A stretch of DNA of 64,000 nt from Acanthornis magna (lineage: Eukaryota > Chordata > Aves > Passeriformes > Acanthizidae), in NCBI GenBank assembly GCA_036785705.1, contig JAWUZG010000136.1, positions 1,612,001 through 1,676,000 on the forward strand, given 5' to 3'. This document shows, in pieces, positions 34,901 through 47,027 of this stretch (within the stretch, counting starts at the first letter, position 1; each line of letters starts with the position of its first letter). The position numbers and the translations under genes are program-made. Under the pieces are notes generated by a model. The model made no database searches. It was not told where the DNA came from and saw only the letters and a list, made by a program, of their open reading frames with translations.

Positions 34901-36201
34901 ATGTGTGTGTCTCATCTGAACTTTACACTGAAAGAAACAGGCTATAGGGATTGAATTTTATCAGCTGCTGCATGAAGAGTGGTGTTGTAGGGAGTCTGGT
35001 GATACTGAAATACAGAAGTATTCTCTAACATTTATCTCTCCTTTCAATGCCTTCTGTAATCAGCTCCCTCACTCTGTTCTTGCCTCCCTGCCTCGTGCTG
35101 CTGTCATTGACTGGCAGGCAGAGACCACAGCATTGCCAATTTAAATTCGCAATCAATAGAGCACTTTGGTTTTCAATTAAGTTATTAACATGCATCTGAA
35201 AAACAACAAAGTTAACTTTCAGCTGACATTTATGACTGTGTAGTGAAGCAGAAACACTTAAAATCTGATTACACGGAGCTCTTCCTGGATGCTACTGTTG
35301 TGTACATCTCTGCTTTCCACTCTCAGGCACCATTCAGGACTCCTCCCCTGCTGACAAGCTCCAAAATGTTTTGCCTTCTGACATCAGTGAAAATATGTGC
35401 CCTATTTAAATTGAGAGCTAGTTAGCGAAAAACCAAGGAGCTTGGACACACAAAAATATAAGGACAGGGTGTCATTTCCTTAGCGTGTATTGTCTGGGGA
35501 CTTTGCGATTGAATTAATGTTAATGCTTGCCTTGCAAAGTCCCTTTCAGTGATCACTGCCCTAATCTGAGCAGCAGGTGAAGCTGATCTGTCCCTCAGCA
35601 CCTACACCTGACTGTGACACACAAGGAATCTGCACTTTATCTTGTGCTGAAGGTGAAGGTGATGCTCAAATGAGTTTGAACTCCACAGTGGTGGTGTGAG
35701 CCTCCAGCTCCAGTCTGCTGGGCTGAAAAAGGAGGCAAGAGCTGCTGTCCAAGTTTAACTGAACACAGCAGATCTTTTTCTGTGACTCTTTGGGATGTGC
35801 CTGCTTGAAGAGATGGATCAGGAGACAACGTGCCTGGCCATGAGACCACCAGGAAAAAATGGAAGTAAACAACTGGAGAGCTGTCAGTGCAAGGGGATAA
35901 TTTTCCCTCATTTCAGAATGGGTAATTCTATTGCTTTGAACTCCAGCAAACTGTCTCAAATTCAAACCTCTAGCTGGGGTAACTCTGTGAAAGCACAAAT
36001 GCAGGCGGAAGGCTGTGCTTGAGAGACCAAGAGCAATTGAGACTCAAGGTACACACAAGAAATGAAGCTCTGCAGTGAAAATACAGTTTTTCATTCACAT
36101 CAGAGGAACAGAGGGTAGGGGAAAGAAGAAAAGTCGATAGGCAGAAGATCACAGCATCAGCCCTCCTTTGTTACAGGCGTCAGGAGCTGTGAGAAATAGG
36201 T
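31985..36201. other. Unique DNA, nothing recognised apart from simple repeats
   Basis: About 4.2 kb. It holds an A-rich tract (32684-32718) and GC-richer patches near 33000-33110 and 34780-34910. Open frames there (81 and 65 codons) show no recognised similarity. Confidence 0.5.
32684..32718. repeat. A-rich (AAAAAC)n simple repeat
   Basis: Runs of A are broken by single C at five- to six-base spacing, then A7. It has the form of a decayed poly(A) or an AAAAAC microsatellite. No retrotransposed sequence was recognised upstream of it. Confidence 0.75.
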
Positions 36202-36480
36202 TGTGTTGGGCTTGCATGGCCAGGTTTTGGGAACGGGGGAGATACAGGGATGGATTCAGTGAGAAGCTCCTGGAAACTTCCCCCTTCTCCAAGGAGAGAG
36301 AGATTCCAGAGAGCTCCAAGACAGAGCCACTGCCAGCCAAGGCCCAGCCCACCATGGTTGTGGTGCCTCTGGGGTGACAGAATTAAGAAGAGGAAAAAGA
36401 AACCCTAAAACCTAGTAATTTCACTTGCAGAGAGGAGAGAGAATAAGAAAGAGAAACAGCTCTGCAGATGCTCAGGGACG
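36202..36480 (+). mobile_element. Truncated avian ERV LTR, 5' part
   Basis: It begins TGTTGGGCTTGCATGGCCAG (one base after the TG at 36202), GTTTTGGGAACGGGGGAG, ATACAGGGATGGATTCAGTG, AGAAGCTCCTGGAAACTTCC, then CAAGACAGAGCCACTGCCAG, CCAAGGCCCAGCCC, GGTTGTGGTGCCTCTGGGGT, and fades through GAGAAACAGCTCTGCAGATG. I recognise this as a common bird ERV LTR family that starts TGTRTTGGGTTTGCATGGC. I believe it is ERVL-related, from memory. Only the 5' portion is present, so the copy is truncated or internally deleted at its 3' side. Confidence 0.7.
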
Positions 36481-36744
36481 AAGATAAGTCTGGTTTTGTA
36501 GATAATATTTATTTTTTTTCTGTGGTTATTTTTGCAGATGGAGAAGAAAGATTTCACAGGAAAATTGTTTAAAATGTGGAGGTTTTGGCAACTGGGATGG
36601 TGTAACTGGGATTTCTTGTGAGGGATATTAGAAGCAAGCTGGGGATGCAATATGCTTATGAGCTCTTAAGAAAGTATGATCAAATAATTGATTAAGGCAT
36701 TTACATCACAGTTTTTGGAAAGTTCAGCATTTATTGTAAACTGT

Positions 36745-37102
36745 AGAATTCCAGAATTGTAAAGATTGGAAGAGTAATGGCGACCCTAAAGCCTCTCTGG
36801 GCAGCCTATTACAGCATTCAACACCTTCACAATAAACTAGTTTTTTCTCATGTTTAAATGGACTTTCCCGTATTTCCATTAGTGCCCATTGCCTCTTGTC
36901 CATTCAGTGACCACCACGAAGAGCTGGGCTTTTTCTTTTTGATAACCTCAGGTGTTTATCCATGTTGATAAGATCCCCCTGAGCCTTCTCTTTTCCAGCT
37001 GAGCAGCACAAGTGATCTCAGCTTTTTCTCACGTGGTAGATGCTCCAATCCTTTAATCAACATTGTGACCCTTTCCCTTTCCAAAATGCCCATGAGTCTT
37101 CC
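36745..37102 (-). mobile_element. CR1 LINE 3' fragment, old copy (reverse)
   Basis: On the plus strand the order is GAATTCCAGAATTGTAAAGA, CTCTCTGGGCAGCCTATTAC, AGTGCCCATTGCCTCTTGTC, GATCCCCCTGAGCCTTCTCT, TTTCCAGCTGAGCAGCAC, then CTCAGCTTTTTCTCACGTGG and GCTCCAATCCTTTAATCA. This is reverse-complement CR1 of an older subfamily, with high divergence. Confidence 0.88.
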
Positions 37103-40100
37103 TGGTGCTGAGCAGAAGGAAAGGATCCAATGTCTCATCATTGAAGACAATTTCTCTTCCCTTTTTTTCATGTTTTGATGTTGAAAGCACAGAGAAAAAA
37201 ATTGTCTCTATGTAAGTTGGTGTGGAAGGAATGATGCGGTGGGAAGAGAAGCTCCACCTTAGAACAGCAAACTTAAATCCTAGTCCTGGAAAGGAGAAGA
37301 ATCTGTAGCAGAAGAAGGATTTCAAAGTTGTCAACTTTTGAGGAGCTCTTTTGTGCTTGCATATTTAAACTGTTACTTCTTCTGATGATAAAAGAAAGAA
37401 CAGTGAAGGAGCATGAAAAAAAAACACCTAAGAATGTGAAACTTTTTTTGGGGAGTGTCAGAATAAAATTTTAAATCAGAAAAAAGTAATCCAGAGGACA
37501 AGAAAAATAATCAGATTTGGTGGTGTATGTTTTTAAAAAACTGTTTCTTTATTACAGCAGTAAGCACATAGAATTGGACAGAATATTTTAATTTATTTTG
37601 AAGTTTGATATTTTGAGGTTGTGAGATGCTCCCTGCTGAATAAGGACTCAAAAAATTATGGATGCATATTGGAAATATTAACCAATGTTCGATACTGAGT
37701 ACACTTTAATAAAGACCAAAATAGGATATCTTGTTAATTCCTTCTAGTATTATTTTCCCTCTATAATTTTTTTCAGTACTGGGTAGATCAGTATTTGAAT
37801 TGTGTCACAGTGGAAATAAGTTACTATGCTGTTCACTAAAATAGGTTTGTTTAATTCACTGAAGTTAATCGTTCAGATGTGAAATCAAACATTCCACCTG
37901 CAATTCCTGTTAAGATATTTAGCCTTTGTCTACTGTTAATATTTTGGCTCTTATGTCTTCTCATCACAATAGTAGTAATTAAAAGGTTAAAGAAGTGTAT
38001 CTGTAGGTTTTGAAAATCAAAATTCAAATTGATTCTGCTAACATATGGCAAAGGAGGGGGAAAATGGCTGTTGTGATACAGATAATTTTGTATTTGTAAA
38101 TTCTGGGCTTATTTTCATGGAAGGAGTTTATGGCAGGTGCAAAGCATTGGCCACCTGAGTATGAAGGATTACTATTGATATTTTGGAGTCTGGAATGGCA
38201 TTGTGGAGTAATTAGATAGGCCAAAGGTCTCTGAAGATGTTGGCAATAACCTCACCTTTGCTGAAGGTTCATTTCCCAGCAGCAACATCATCTTTCATCT
38301 CAAAAATGAATTGTCTGTTTTCACAGAGAGAAAAACAAAGTGTGTTTCAAATGTGTGAGTGAAAAGAAGCTCCTTTTGTACAAAACTAGATTTTCGCCCC
38401 ATGATCAGATGATATCTGAACCTTCTTTTTTTTCCTCCCACTGTATTCTTCAGTAAAATATGGAGATTTAAAATTAATTGTACTGTAGGGGTTTGTACCT
38501 AAAATGAAAGAGGAGATGGGGTCTCGTCCTTAGAAATTGTTCTCTCCCAGGAGCTAAAAAGACCCCATGCTTTCATGATCAATGATAATCTTTAAGATCT
38601 ATATCTGTTCTGCTGAGTAACTTCTGATTTCTCTAGCTCAGTCTCTTAATCTGTTTTTTACTGGGTATTGATTTCAGTTCCCTTCTTTTCTGGAAGTACT
38701 GTACCAAAGATTATCTTTCAATAGACTTCAAGCAAGAGTGGCTTAGTAAAAGTCTCTCATCTTATTAGAGGTTTATATTCTTACATTCTCCCTTTCTCTT
38801 GTAACACACAGGCTGCTACTGCAGACAGATATATCTGTAAAGTCTCTCTTAACTCCTTGGTTAACTGCTTGAAATGACATTGAAATCTGCACAGTATTTC
38901 AATAGGTAGTGCAGATATTATCTTCATGCTCATATTTTGCTTCAAATTTTCTATCAAGTTTTCATTAAGATGATTTCTATCAGAACAGTTTTGGAAATAA
39001 TTGCATGCAATTCTGCTTTGCAATCTGCTGGGAAGGTTTTTTTGTTTTTTTTTTCTCCAGAATAACGTGGAGTGGTGGACAGTGGAAAATTAATTAAGAA
39101 GATTCAATTATAATCAGGCATACTGATGTATGATTAAACAGATAGTGCCCAGGAAAGCGTTCTAATTACAACATAGTGTTTCCTTAATCCCAGGTAAATG
39201 TAATAAATTTCAGGTTTGTGTTAGAGTGACTGTTCGATGGCAAGTGCCAGGCTCGTGACAGAAACGGACTCAGCATCTCCAAATCAAATGGCAATTTGAG
39301 ATAACAATTTGAATTAGGGGTGAGGGGCAAAATTCCCGAGAACACTAAGGTGTACATTTTGCTGCCAGATTGGGATCTCCAAAACTTATAACCAATTTAG
39401 AAGATTTGTCTACGTGGCTCATGTGTGATTTATCTTCTGCCCAGGGCAGCTGTGAGATCTCGTCCCTCCAAGCCTTGGAGTGAGCACTGCTCACCTGAGC
39501 CTATGACAACTTCAGCCACTTCTGCTTAAAAAGACTGCAAAGGTTAAAAGTTTCATCAAATCCAAGCAAAGCTGAGCAGTTTCACTGCGCAAAAGAGATT
39601 TTAAGAATCTTTGGGGGAATCAAACCATGAGCTTGGGACAGGGGGAAACATGAGTTCCAGCTCTTACTTCTGGGAATGTTTTCTCTGTGTTTATAGAAAA
39701 GGTCATCAATGAACTTCCTGTGAGGTGATTTAGTGCAACGATCCTTCTCTCTGGATCCCAGACAGTTTGGGCAATTCTGTAGCTCACCTGGACAAACAGG
39801 AAGGTTTGGGTCTGTGGGCTGTGCCTTTTGAACTCTCAAAACTCCAGGAAGCAGCAACCCTGGAGTAAAGTTGGATGTCCCTGTGGGACAGCATTCCAGG
39901 GAACATCACGCAGGGTGTGGGTCTCCAGTTTGCCCTGTGGACTCCTGAGTGCCAGAGACAGACAAATTGATACCTATCAATTGTCACATCTGTCTCTGGA
40001 AGCTCTTAAAAACCACTTTATAATTAAGACACAGTGGGAGTGTGATAAAGCCTCTGTAACAGTCTGAGTAAGCAATTTTCATGTCTGGATGTGCACATAC

Positions 40101-41676
40101 CCTTTACACAGCTCTTATCTACATTTAAAAAAAAAATTGAGCAGATGTGAGGATCGTTCTTAGACTGAAATACTGGAATTCTGAGAGTCTTAACAGAACA
40201 AGGGCTGGAGCACAACTGTGGGACAAGTGTGGATCAAGTAAACTCAGAACGTCAATTATCATGATTAGTAAATCTGGTAAGGAGGAGAAAAGCCACTGTG
40301 CAGCTGTGAAGAAGGCTGGATGTTAAACACATGCTCTGTAGGATGTTCTTGGGCAAGTATTTCTATTCTAGCAATCCCAGGACCAGTCTGGCTACTTTAT
40401 TCTGATTGAGCAGTTGCATAAGCTAAAAAGATCCCAAATGTCTGTGCTGTGATACCTCTGCCTGGGGGATGCTAAGTCGGATTAAATTGATTTAGTTTTG
40501 CCTATAGGCCTTTTTTTTGAGTCAGAGATTGAATTCCAGTAACAATACAACTGCAGAGCCATAAGCCCCCATTGCAATGCAAACCTCTTGAAAGCCTTTT
40601 GGGAATGGCTTATTAAGAAATAAGAATATAAATTTCTTGAGATGGAATAAAATGCAGTTTACCCACTTGAAAACCCAACTGTTTAAAGAAAAAGAAGAAG
40701 AAAAAACCCCAGACACCTAGGGGTTTATTCAGAATTCATGCAGAATCCTAAATTGATTTGATCAAAGAAATAGCGGTTACTCTTCCTTCTCATTGCCCTC
40801 CTCCTCCCTAGAATGAAGGCAAACAGTGGAGAGGAAAATCCTCATCTTTAATTTGAACTTTATAAAGCCCTGACAGATCCATCTGCTTCATTCTTTGTAG
40901 AAAAAAACACATGCTAATGATTCTGACTTCATTAATCATTAAAAAACAAATTATCTGAGTTCTACCACATCACAGAATATAATACACAAAAGATTTCTAC
41001 ATATGGTGTCTTGCTCTTAATCAATATTCCTGTCTTTTGTGGAATTACATCGACCATAAATCTTTCCCCTTGCCAGTTTTGGTTATATTTCTTCATTTAC
41101 AATTTTATTTTGTTTATTGGATTTTTTGGGGGCATTGTTTTGTCTTGTTTTGTTTTTTGGGTTCTTTTATATGTGCATTTAGGATAAATTGATTACCTTG
41201 TAACAATCAGGTGTTAGTAATGCTGTCCAGCAAAATTAGAGTAGTGACATCTGAGGAAATATTCCTGTTGTATTGAGAACCAGCTTCTGTTCTTAAACTT
41301 TTTTATAAAACCTCTAGTTTTTAAGTCAAAATTCTTAAAGATTATTGAACTCTTTTATGTATTCCAAATATTGTGATGTTAGAGTGTGTCTGATATGGGG
41401 ATTTAGAATAAAACTCACTCAAATTGAACTGAGATTCTCACTCTGCCTCACTCTGGAAACACCTTGATAAGAAAGTTAACAATGGATGCTGCTGTTCTGA
41501 TTTCATATTTGATAATTTCTCATCTTGAGAGATCAACCATCAAATAGTTAGTTTTGGTTTTGTTTGTAGTTTTTCCGGTTGGGGAAGTGGACTTTTCACA
41601 GTAAGGAAACCAAGTACACAACCTCTCATCTCCTACCTGCTAAGCCAATTACAATATATACTAAAAGAAAAAATAC
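37103..41676. other. Unique AT-rich DNA, nothing recognised
   Basis: About 4.6 kb with no gene or repeat family. The stretch 39060-39270 is rich in TAATTA/ATTAAT motifs and could be a conserved regulatory element. The open frames near 39582-39987 are short and unrecognised. Confidence 0.5.
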
Positions 41677-41832
41677 AGTCATAGGGTCACAGAGAGATTA
41701 GGGCTGAAAAGGATCTTAAAAATTATTTGATTCCAACCTCTCCTGCACTATTCGCTACCCCAGGTTGCTCCAAGCCCCATCCAACCTGGCCTTGAACACT
41801 TGCAGGGATCCAGGGGCAGCCACAACTCAGTC
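41677..41832 (-). mobile_element. CR1 LINE 3' fragment (reverse)
   Basis: On the plus strand it reads GTCATAGGGTCACAGAGAGA, GGGCTGAAAAGGATCTTAAA, TTCCAACCTCTCC, then CCCAGGTTGCTCCAAGCCCC, ATCCAACCTGGCCTTGAACA and CAGGGATCCAGGGGCAGCC. This is reverse-complement CR1 cut off after about 155 bases. Confidence 0.92.
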
Positions 41833-44800
41833 AAACTCCAGTGTGTTCTTTCTCCAAACCCAGGAGGCCTCAAACATGGCTTTGTTCTCTTAGGAAGAAT
41901 AATATTTTTGAACATGCAGAGGAGCAAAGAGCGGGATTTATTGACAAGCTCTTCAAATTTAGAAAGAATTTGAAATGTGAGAAGTAAACCATACTTTAGG
42001 AGAGGAGAAAGCACCTGATGACTTTTGTGCTAGAGCTGATTGAAAATTGCAAATAGGATTCACAAGCTTCAATGTCTGGAATATTCAATGTCTGGAATCT
42101 TCACTACCAGATCGTCCTCTCCTCATGCCCTGGACAAAGTTTGTCTCACTCTACAGTTTACATCAGAGGCTCCCATAAGGAGTGCTTCCTTCCTCATTGC
42201 TCTGATCCTATTTCCCATTTGTACCACATGTCCATGAGCTCTCCTTTTTCACTTCAAACCTAATCCATTTGTTTGTTTTAAGGTCCTTTCTGATCTGGCT
42301 TCCATTGAGCTTCTCAATTTCTTTTAATATGGTGAGAGGCAGCAATTCTAGTTTGACTAATTTTCCTTTTCCTTCTTTTTTAGTTCTCATGCACAGACAG
42401 TTTGCACACAGAAGCCAAACGAGCAGAGAATATGTACTCTGGACTATGCACTGAACTCTAAATCATTTCCAAACTAATCCACATAGTGTTCATACCTGTT
42501 CATTTTTTTGTCAACGAAGTCTTATTTAGTGAACATAATGTTCTAAAGGTTCAATATTTTAAAAGAGTTCAGGTGTTTTATGTTCTTGATCATGTTCCAT
42601 ATCCTGTGTCCTCTGGATTGCTCATAAATCTGGGCTGGTTGGTTGCCATTTTCGCAGTGTTTCACTCCAGGGAAACTGCGGCCCTGTGGCACAAAACTGG
42701 AGAGTTCATCACATTTCCAGTCCATTTGAATGTAACATCTGTCACTGAACATAAGACTGTTTACTGTCCTCAGCTGAATAAGACATTCATAGTGGGGGAA
42801 AAAAAAGATTTTTTTGAAGCTGAAGTAGCTTTTTTTTGTTGTGGTTTTTTTTTTTTTTGTTTTTTTCAATTGGTCAAATTAGTTGTAGACTCAGCTTTGA
42901 TTTCCTCTTGGGCTGAGCCTGCCTTGGGAGTAGTAGCATCAGCTATTTTCCCCTTCTGCTTTCTGGACGGAGGAGATGGGGAAGAGGAGAAATACCACCA
43001 TTAACTCGTGCCTGTCCCTAGGAAAAGTCTGAATATGGGAAAAAAACCAATAAGAGAAAATGCTTTACTGTCCTTGATAAAGAGATCAGGACATTTACTG
43101 AAATGCTATTGCAGCTCTTCACCTGCAGCCCATCAGTACATGGGGATAAATGTGCTCTGTCCAAGAAGAAAGTTATTTGGTTGGTTTGAATTGCCATTGC
43201 TTTTGAGGCTCCAGTCATGAACATTTTTTCCATTTGATTTGCCCATGGGATGCAGGGTAGGTTGATATTTCCTGGGATGCTGCACCACTCCCTCTTCTTC
43301 AACAGGCAAACATAAAATTAGCAAACTTCATTTTGAAATTAATGAAACTCTTTATCCTTACCTTGTCAAATTATTCAAATCTTTCTATCTGTGCTCAGGT
43401 CTATTATCTTTAAGATTTCACTTCAACATAGATTTTATGCCATTTATTTTGCTTGAAGGCATTGCATTTTTATTACACACGAATACAGTTACCCAGCCTG
43501 CTAACACGGTTAATAGATAATATAACCTGCTGGTCACAACTGCTATTTAAACTCTGCTTTAAATATTTTTATTTCTAAACCACTTTCTTAAAATGGTATT
43601 AAAACTGTGCTTGAAGAAGCCCGAGTTTCACAGATTTGTATGCCAAGAAAATGGTATTATGGTCTTCGACTGTCATGTTTTTCATCTCACAGGCTGTGGA
43701 TCCCCTCGTGATAAGAGCTAAATCACATCCATATGAGAGTGCCAGGAAGAATTGTCATTGTCACTGTCCAGAGAGTGACCTTTCCCCTGACACAGCTGTC
43801 CATTAAGTCTAAGATGTATTCAGGCAATCTGGTTTCCATATTCAAGAAATAATTCTTTGGGTTCTTTTCGTACACTTTTTCTCATTATGCTTTTAGTAGT
43901 CAAACTCACAGAGATTTCACAACCACTTTGAGGAGTTCCGTTTGCAGACAAATGCCCATTTGATATTGAGGCCAAAATTACTTTTACTGAATTTCCAGCT
44001 TTGGTTTTCTTTTTTTTTGCTTTGCTTTTTTTTGTTTTATTAATGATGTCTGTCCCATCTCTGCTACCTTAAAAATTAAAAATCCTTTCTTTTCTTAATG
44101 CTCAGTTTTCAAATGCACAGAGATAGTTATCTTCTCTCTCCCCCCAGCCATCATTCAGCCACTTTGTACATAATTAATTCTTTTAATCTTTGCTAATAAT
44201 GCATCATTTCATTAAAAGCTAGCAAGACACTTATTATAAAATGGACTTTCATTCATTTCAGCAGAGCTATGTCATGTCCTGGAAAGGCACATGTCAGAGC
44301 AGCCTTAAGTGTCCTCCTCGCCAATTTTAAAGTGGGCAGGAGGTCCTGCACGTAACAGAAGAGGTTTTGCATAATGACAGTTCAGTTGGAATCACTGGTT
44401 AGTTCAGTTTAGATTTGCTCTCTGCTGCGTCTGTGGGTGGACAGACAATCTGGGCAGAGGCAATGAGCACTAATAAAATGCTTGTTCTCCTTTTTTTTTT
44501 GGAAAAAACAAACATAACACCAGGTTTGGTGGTATTTATGGTATGAACTGCAGGACTGCTTGAGCTGGTCTTTGCTCTAGGCATTTCCTCATGAGTCTTG
44601 CCAGAAATGCTCTCTATGCCACATTGCATCAGGTTTCATGGGAGGTTTAATGTGTAACTGCACAACACACGTGCTGTACCTTTCTACATATACCCTTCTC
44701 AGGATGTTCATGTCAGAATGAAAATAAAATATTATTACATTTAGAATCCATTGCGGTTATATTCAGAAGAAAACTAGGATGCATCATAGAGATAGATTGC

Positions 44801-44930
44801 CTGTTACTTTTGTAGGTGGGCAAAAAGATAATTCTCCTCAGTCTCGAAATACATTGCCTACAATCTTAATTCAGGAGGGTTTTTTTTGTTCAAGATCAGG
44901 ATATAAGAAACCTCTGGAATTCAGTTTAAA
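41833..44930. other. Unique DNA, nothing recognised; T-rich tracts
   Basis: About 3.1 kb. It contains a 172-codon plus-strand open frame at 42486-43004 that includes a T-rich tract. It matches nothing I recognise and has low-complexity composition (a run rich in F and C residues). No CR1 or LTR text was seen. Near 44160-44290, AATTAA and TAAT motifs are dense. Confidence 0.5.
42831..42867. repeat. T-rich homopolymer tract
   Basis: Two T runs (T8 and T14) and a T6 are separated by short G-containing gaps. On the minus strand this would be an A-rich tract that could be the tail of a retrotransposed sequence, but nothing recognisable lies beside it. Confidence 0.7.
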
Positions 44931-45430
44931 ACCATGGAATCACAAAACAATACATAGGACAGATTATAAGGGAGCTTGAAAGATCACTTGGTCCAGCTTT
45001 TGAAGCCTAGATGGGATTGTTGAGTACCCTTCCCAGTCACCTCTGGGAACTGCCAGAGTTGGGGACTCTACAACATTCCTGGGGAGGTTGTTTCAGTGGT
45101 TGATTGTTCTCAGTGTAAAAAATTGCTTTCTTATATCTGAATGAGTCCACTTCTGTTATAACTCATGCCTGTTGTCCCTTGCCTTCTCCATAGGCTCCTT
45201 GAGAGCTCCACCTTCTTTGTAGCCACCCTGGAAGTACTGGAATTCTGTCATGAGGGTCCCCCAGAACCTTCTTCTCGCCAGGGAAAAAAAGACCCAACTT
45301 ATTCTGTTTCTCTAGCCCTTTGAAAACCTTTGTGGCCTCTTCTGGACCATCTCCAATCTGTCCAAGATTTTCTTGAGTTGTGGGGACAAGAACAGGACAC
45401 AGTATTCCAGGTGTGGGCAGTCACACTAAA
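44931..45430 (-). mobile_element. CR1 LINE 3' fragment, ~500 bp, old copy (reverse)
   Basis: On the plus strand the order is ACCATGGAATCACAAAACA, GAAAGATCACTTGGTCCAGC, CATTCCTGGGGAGGTTGTTT, CAGTGTAAAAAATTGCTTTC, CATGCCTGTTGTCCCTTGCC, then GGCCTCTTCTGGACCATCTC, CAATCTGTCCAAGATTTTCT, TGAGTTGTGGGGACAAGAAC and GGACACAGTATTCCAGGTGT. This is reverse-complement CR1 reaching into the region upstream of the 3' untranslated part. Divergence marks it as one of the older insertions in the window. Confidence 0.92.
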
Positions 45431-46567
45431 AACTGATTTGTGTTTCTTTATGAAAAGAGTGTATAGGGTGATATTATTGCAGACCTAATAAGATGGATTT
45501 GCTCACAAGGCTTTTAAGTTTTGGTGGGGTTTTTTTATGCCACATCATTAATCCATATCTTTCCTGGCTAGGATGTTTTAGTATTTTAAAGAACAAGCTT
45601 CTCTCTTGTCTTCCTCAAACTTATCTTGTCCTCAGGGAACTATTTTGTTTCTGTGTTTTTCTAGCCTAATGCTGAGTGGAACATAAGACTATAAAGTCTC
45701 TGTGGAAATTTTGCCTTGTTCATTATTCATTATCCTTGCCACTGCTGATGGTGACAAATGTCATTACTTTAATGGCCGTCGTTACCCATTGTCATAATTA
45801 AGGGAGATCGTTTGATGACACTGAATATAACATTCCTTAATGCATCAAATAAAGAAAAGGTGTCATGACCGGGTACACAACATCACCCATAATTTTTAAA
45901 GATGAATTAATAAATTAAACAATTTCTCCTCATTAACATGACAACATCGTCATTTTAAAAGTTCTCAGGGGCAAAGAAATAGTGTGACAGATGGTAGTTT
46001 TTTCTTATTTCCTCCCAGTTTGGTGGTGACATGGGAAGCTGGATTCCTCCACCACTTTGGGGGGCTTACTGGAATGTTTCATGATGGCCAGCCATGCCTG
46101 GCTTGTGTGTGGCTGCACCTCTCTAAAGAGTCCATTACCCAATTCATCCTCAAGTCAACATAGCTCAATATTGCTATAGATGACAAATGTGTCCTTAATT
46201 TAAGTGATGAGGATCTGGATCTCTGCAACAGATGGCCATGAGCCATGGACCGCTGGGGGTGGTCAGGCAGATATTTCAGAAGTCTGAAGAAGTCTCTGGA
46301 CCACTTTTTGACAGAGGCCATGCTGTATGAGTAGCAGTGCTCCATGACAGAAATTGAAATAATCCTGCATAACAGAGAAAGCTGATGAAGGTCTGGTCAG
46401 GTTTTTGAACAGTGTCAGGTTTTTCCATTTCAACAGGTGGGGTCCACAACTGAGGAATATTCTCCACCTTTGTTGGGCAGGTTTGCTGGATGGGCACTTA
46501 TTTGGGCTGTGTGCTGATGGTCTGGCTGCTCTTTGAGATCCTGTAGGCCATCAGAGATTAGAGAGAA
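45431..46567. other. Unique DNA; candidate regulatory stretch at its 5' part
   Basis: 45720-45985 is dense in homeodomain-type cores (CATAATTAAGG, GAATTAATAAATTAAAC) and has no repeat character. 46020-46567 is GC-richer, with overlapping minus-strand open frames of 68-88 codons that I do not recognise. No gene is called. Confidence 0.45.
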
Positions 46568-46694
46568 GAAAGTTTTCTGCAATGAAGGAGGTAAAACACT
46601 ATGGTAGGTTGCCCAGAGAGGAGGCAGGTGCCCCATCCCTGGAAATATCCAAGGTCAGGTTGGATGGGGCAATGAGCAGCCTGGTCTGGTTGAG
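46568..46694 (+). mobile_element. CR1 LINE, upstream half of an interrupted copy (forward)
   Basis: It reads AAAGTTTTCTGCAATGAAGG, GGTAGGTTGCCCAGAGAGG, GGTGCCCCATCCCTGGAAAT, CCAAGGTCAGGTTGGATGGG and AGCAGCCTGGTCTGGTTGAG. The CR1 text stops here, where the reverse-strand copy begins, and its missing tail resumes at 46968. Confidence 0.88.
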
Positions 46695-46966
46695 GATCAT
46701 TGAATCACAGAATGGTTTGGGTTGGAAGAGACCTTAAAGTCCACCTCATTCCACCCCTGCCATGGACAGGGACACCTTCCACTGTCCCAGGGTGCTCCCA
46801 AGCCCTGTCCAGCCTGGCCTTGGGCACTTCCAGGGATGGGGTATTTCTGGGCACCCTGTGCCAGGGCCTCAGGACTCCCACAGGGAAGAACTTTTTCCTA
46901 ATATCTAATCTAAACCTGCTCTCCTTCAGTTTGAGGCCATTCCTGAGATGTCCCTTGGGAATCTTG
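46695..46966 (-). mobile_element. CR1 LINE 3' fragment nested in another CR1 (reverse)
   Basis: On the plus strand it reads GATCATTGAATCACAGAATG, GTTTGGGTTGGAAGAGACC, GCCATGGACAGGGACACCTT, GCCTGGCCTTGGGCACTTCC, CACAGGGAAGAACTTTTTCC, TAATATCTAATCTAAACCTG and GTTTGAGGCCATTCC. This is reverse-complement CR1 lying between two collinear parts of a forward CR1. The simplest reading is a younger insertion into an older element. Confidence 0.92.
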
Positions 46967-46967
46967 T

Positions 46968-47027
46968 AGGGTGTTGGAGTATTTGACAGGTCCGTTCCAG
47001 CCCAAGCCCTCCGTGGCTCTGTGATCT
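46968..47027 (+). mobile_element. CR1 LINE, 3' tail of the interrupted copy (forward)
   Basis: ACAGGTCCGTTCCAGCCC, AAGCCCTCCGTGGCTCTG and TGATCTGTG form the terminal part of a forward CR1 tail. It continues the element broken off at 46694. Confidence 0.75.

Noticed and set aside
42831..42867. Minus-strand A-rich tract as the poly(A) tail of a processed pseudogene
   Set aside because: The sequence next to it does not resemble any gene I know, and no target duplication was seen.
42486..43004. 172-codon plus-strand open frame
   Set aside because: No recognisable family. It passes through a T-rich homopolymer tract giving phenylalanine/cysteine runs, and a competing minus-strand frame exists. 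It is likely a chance frame.
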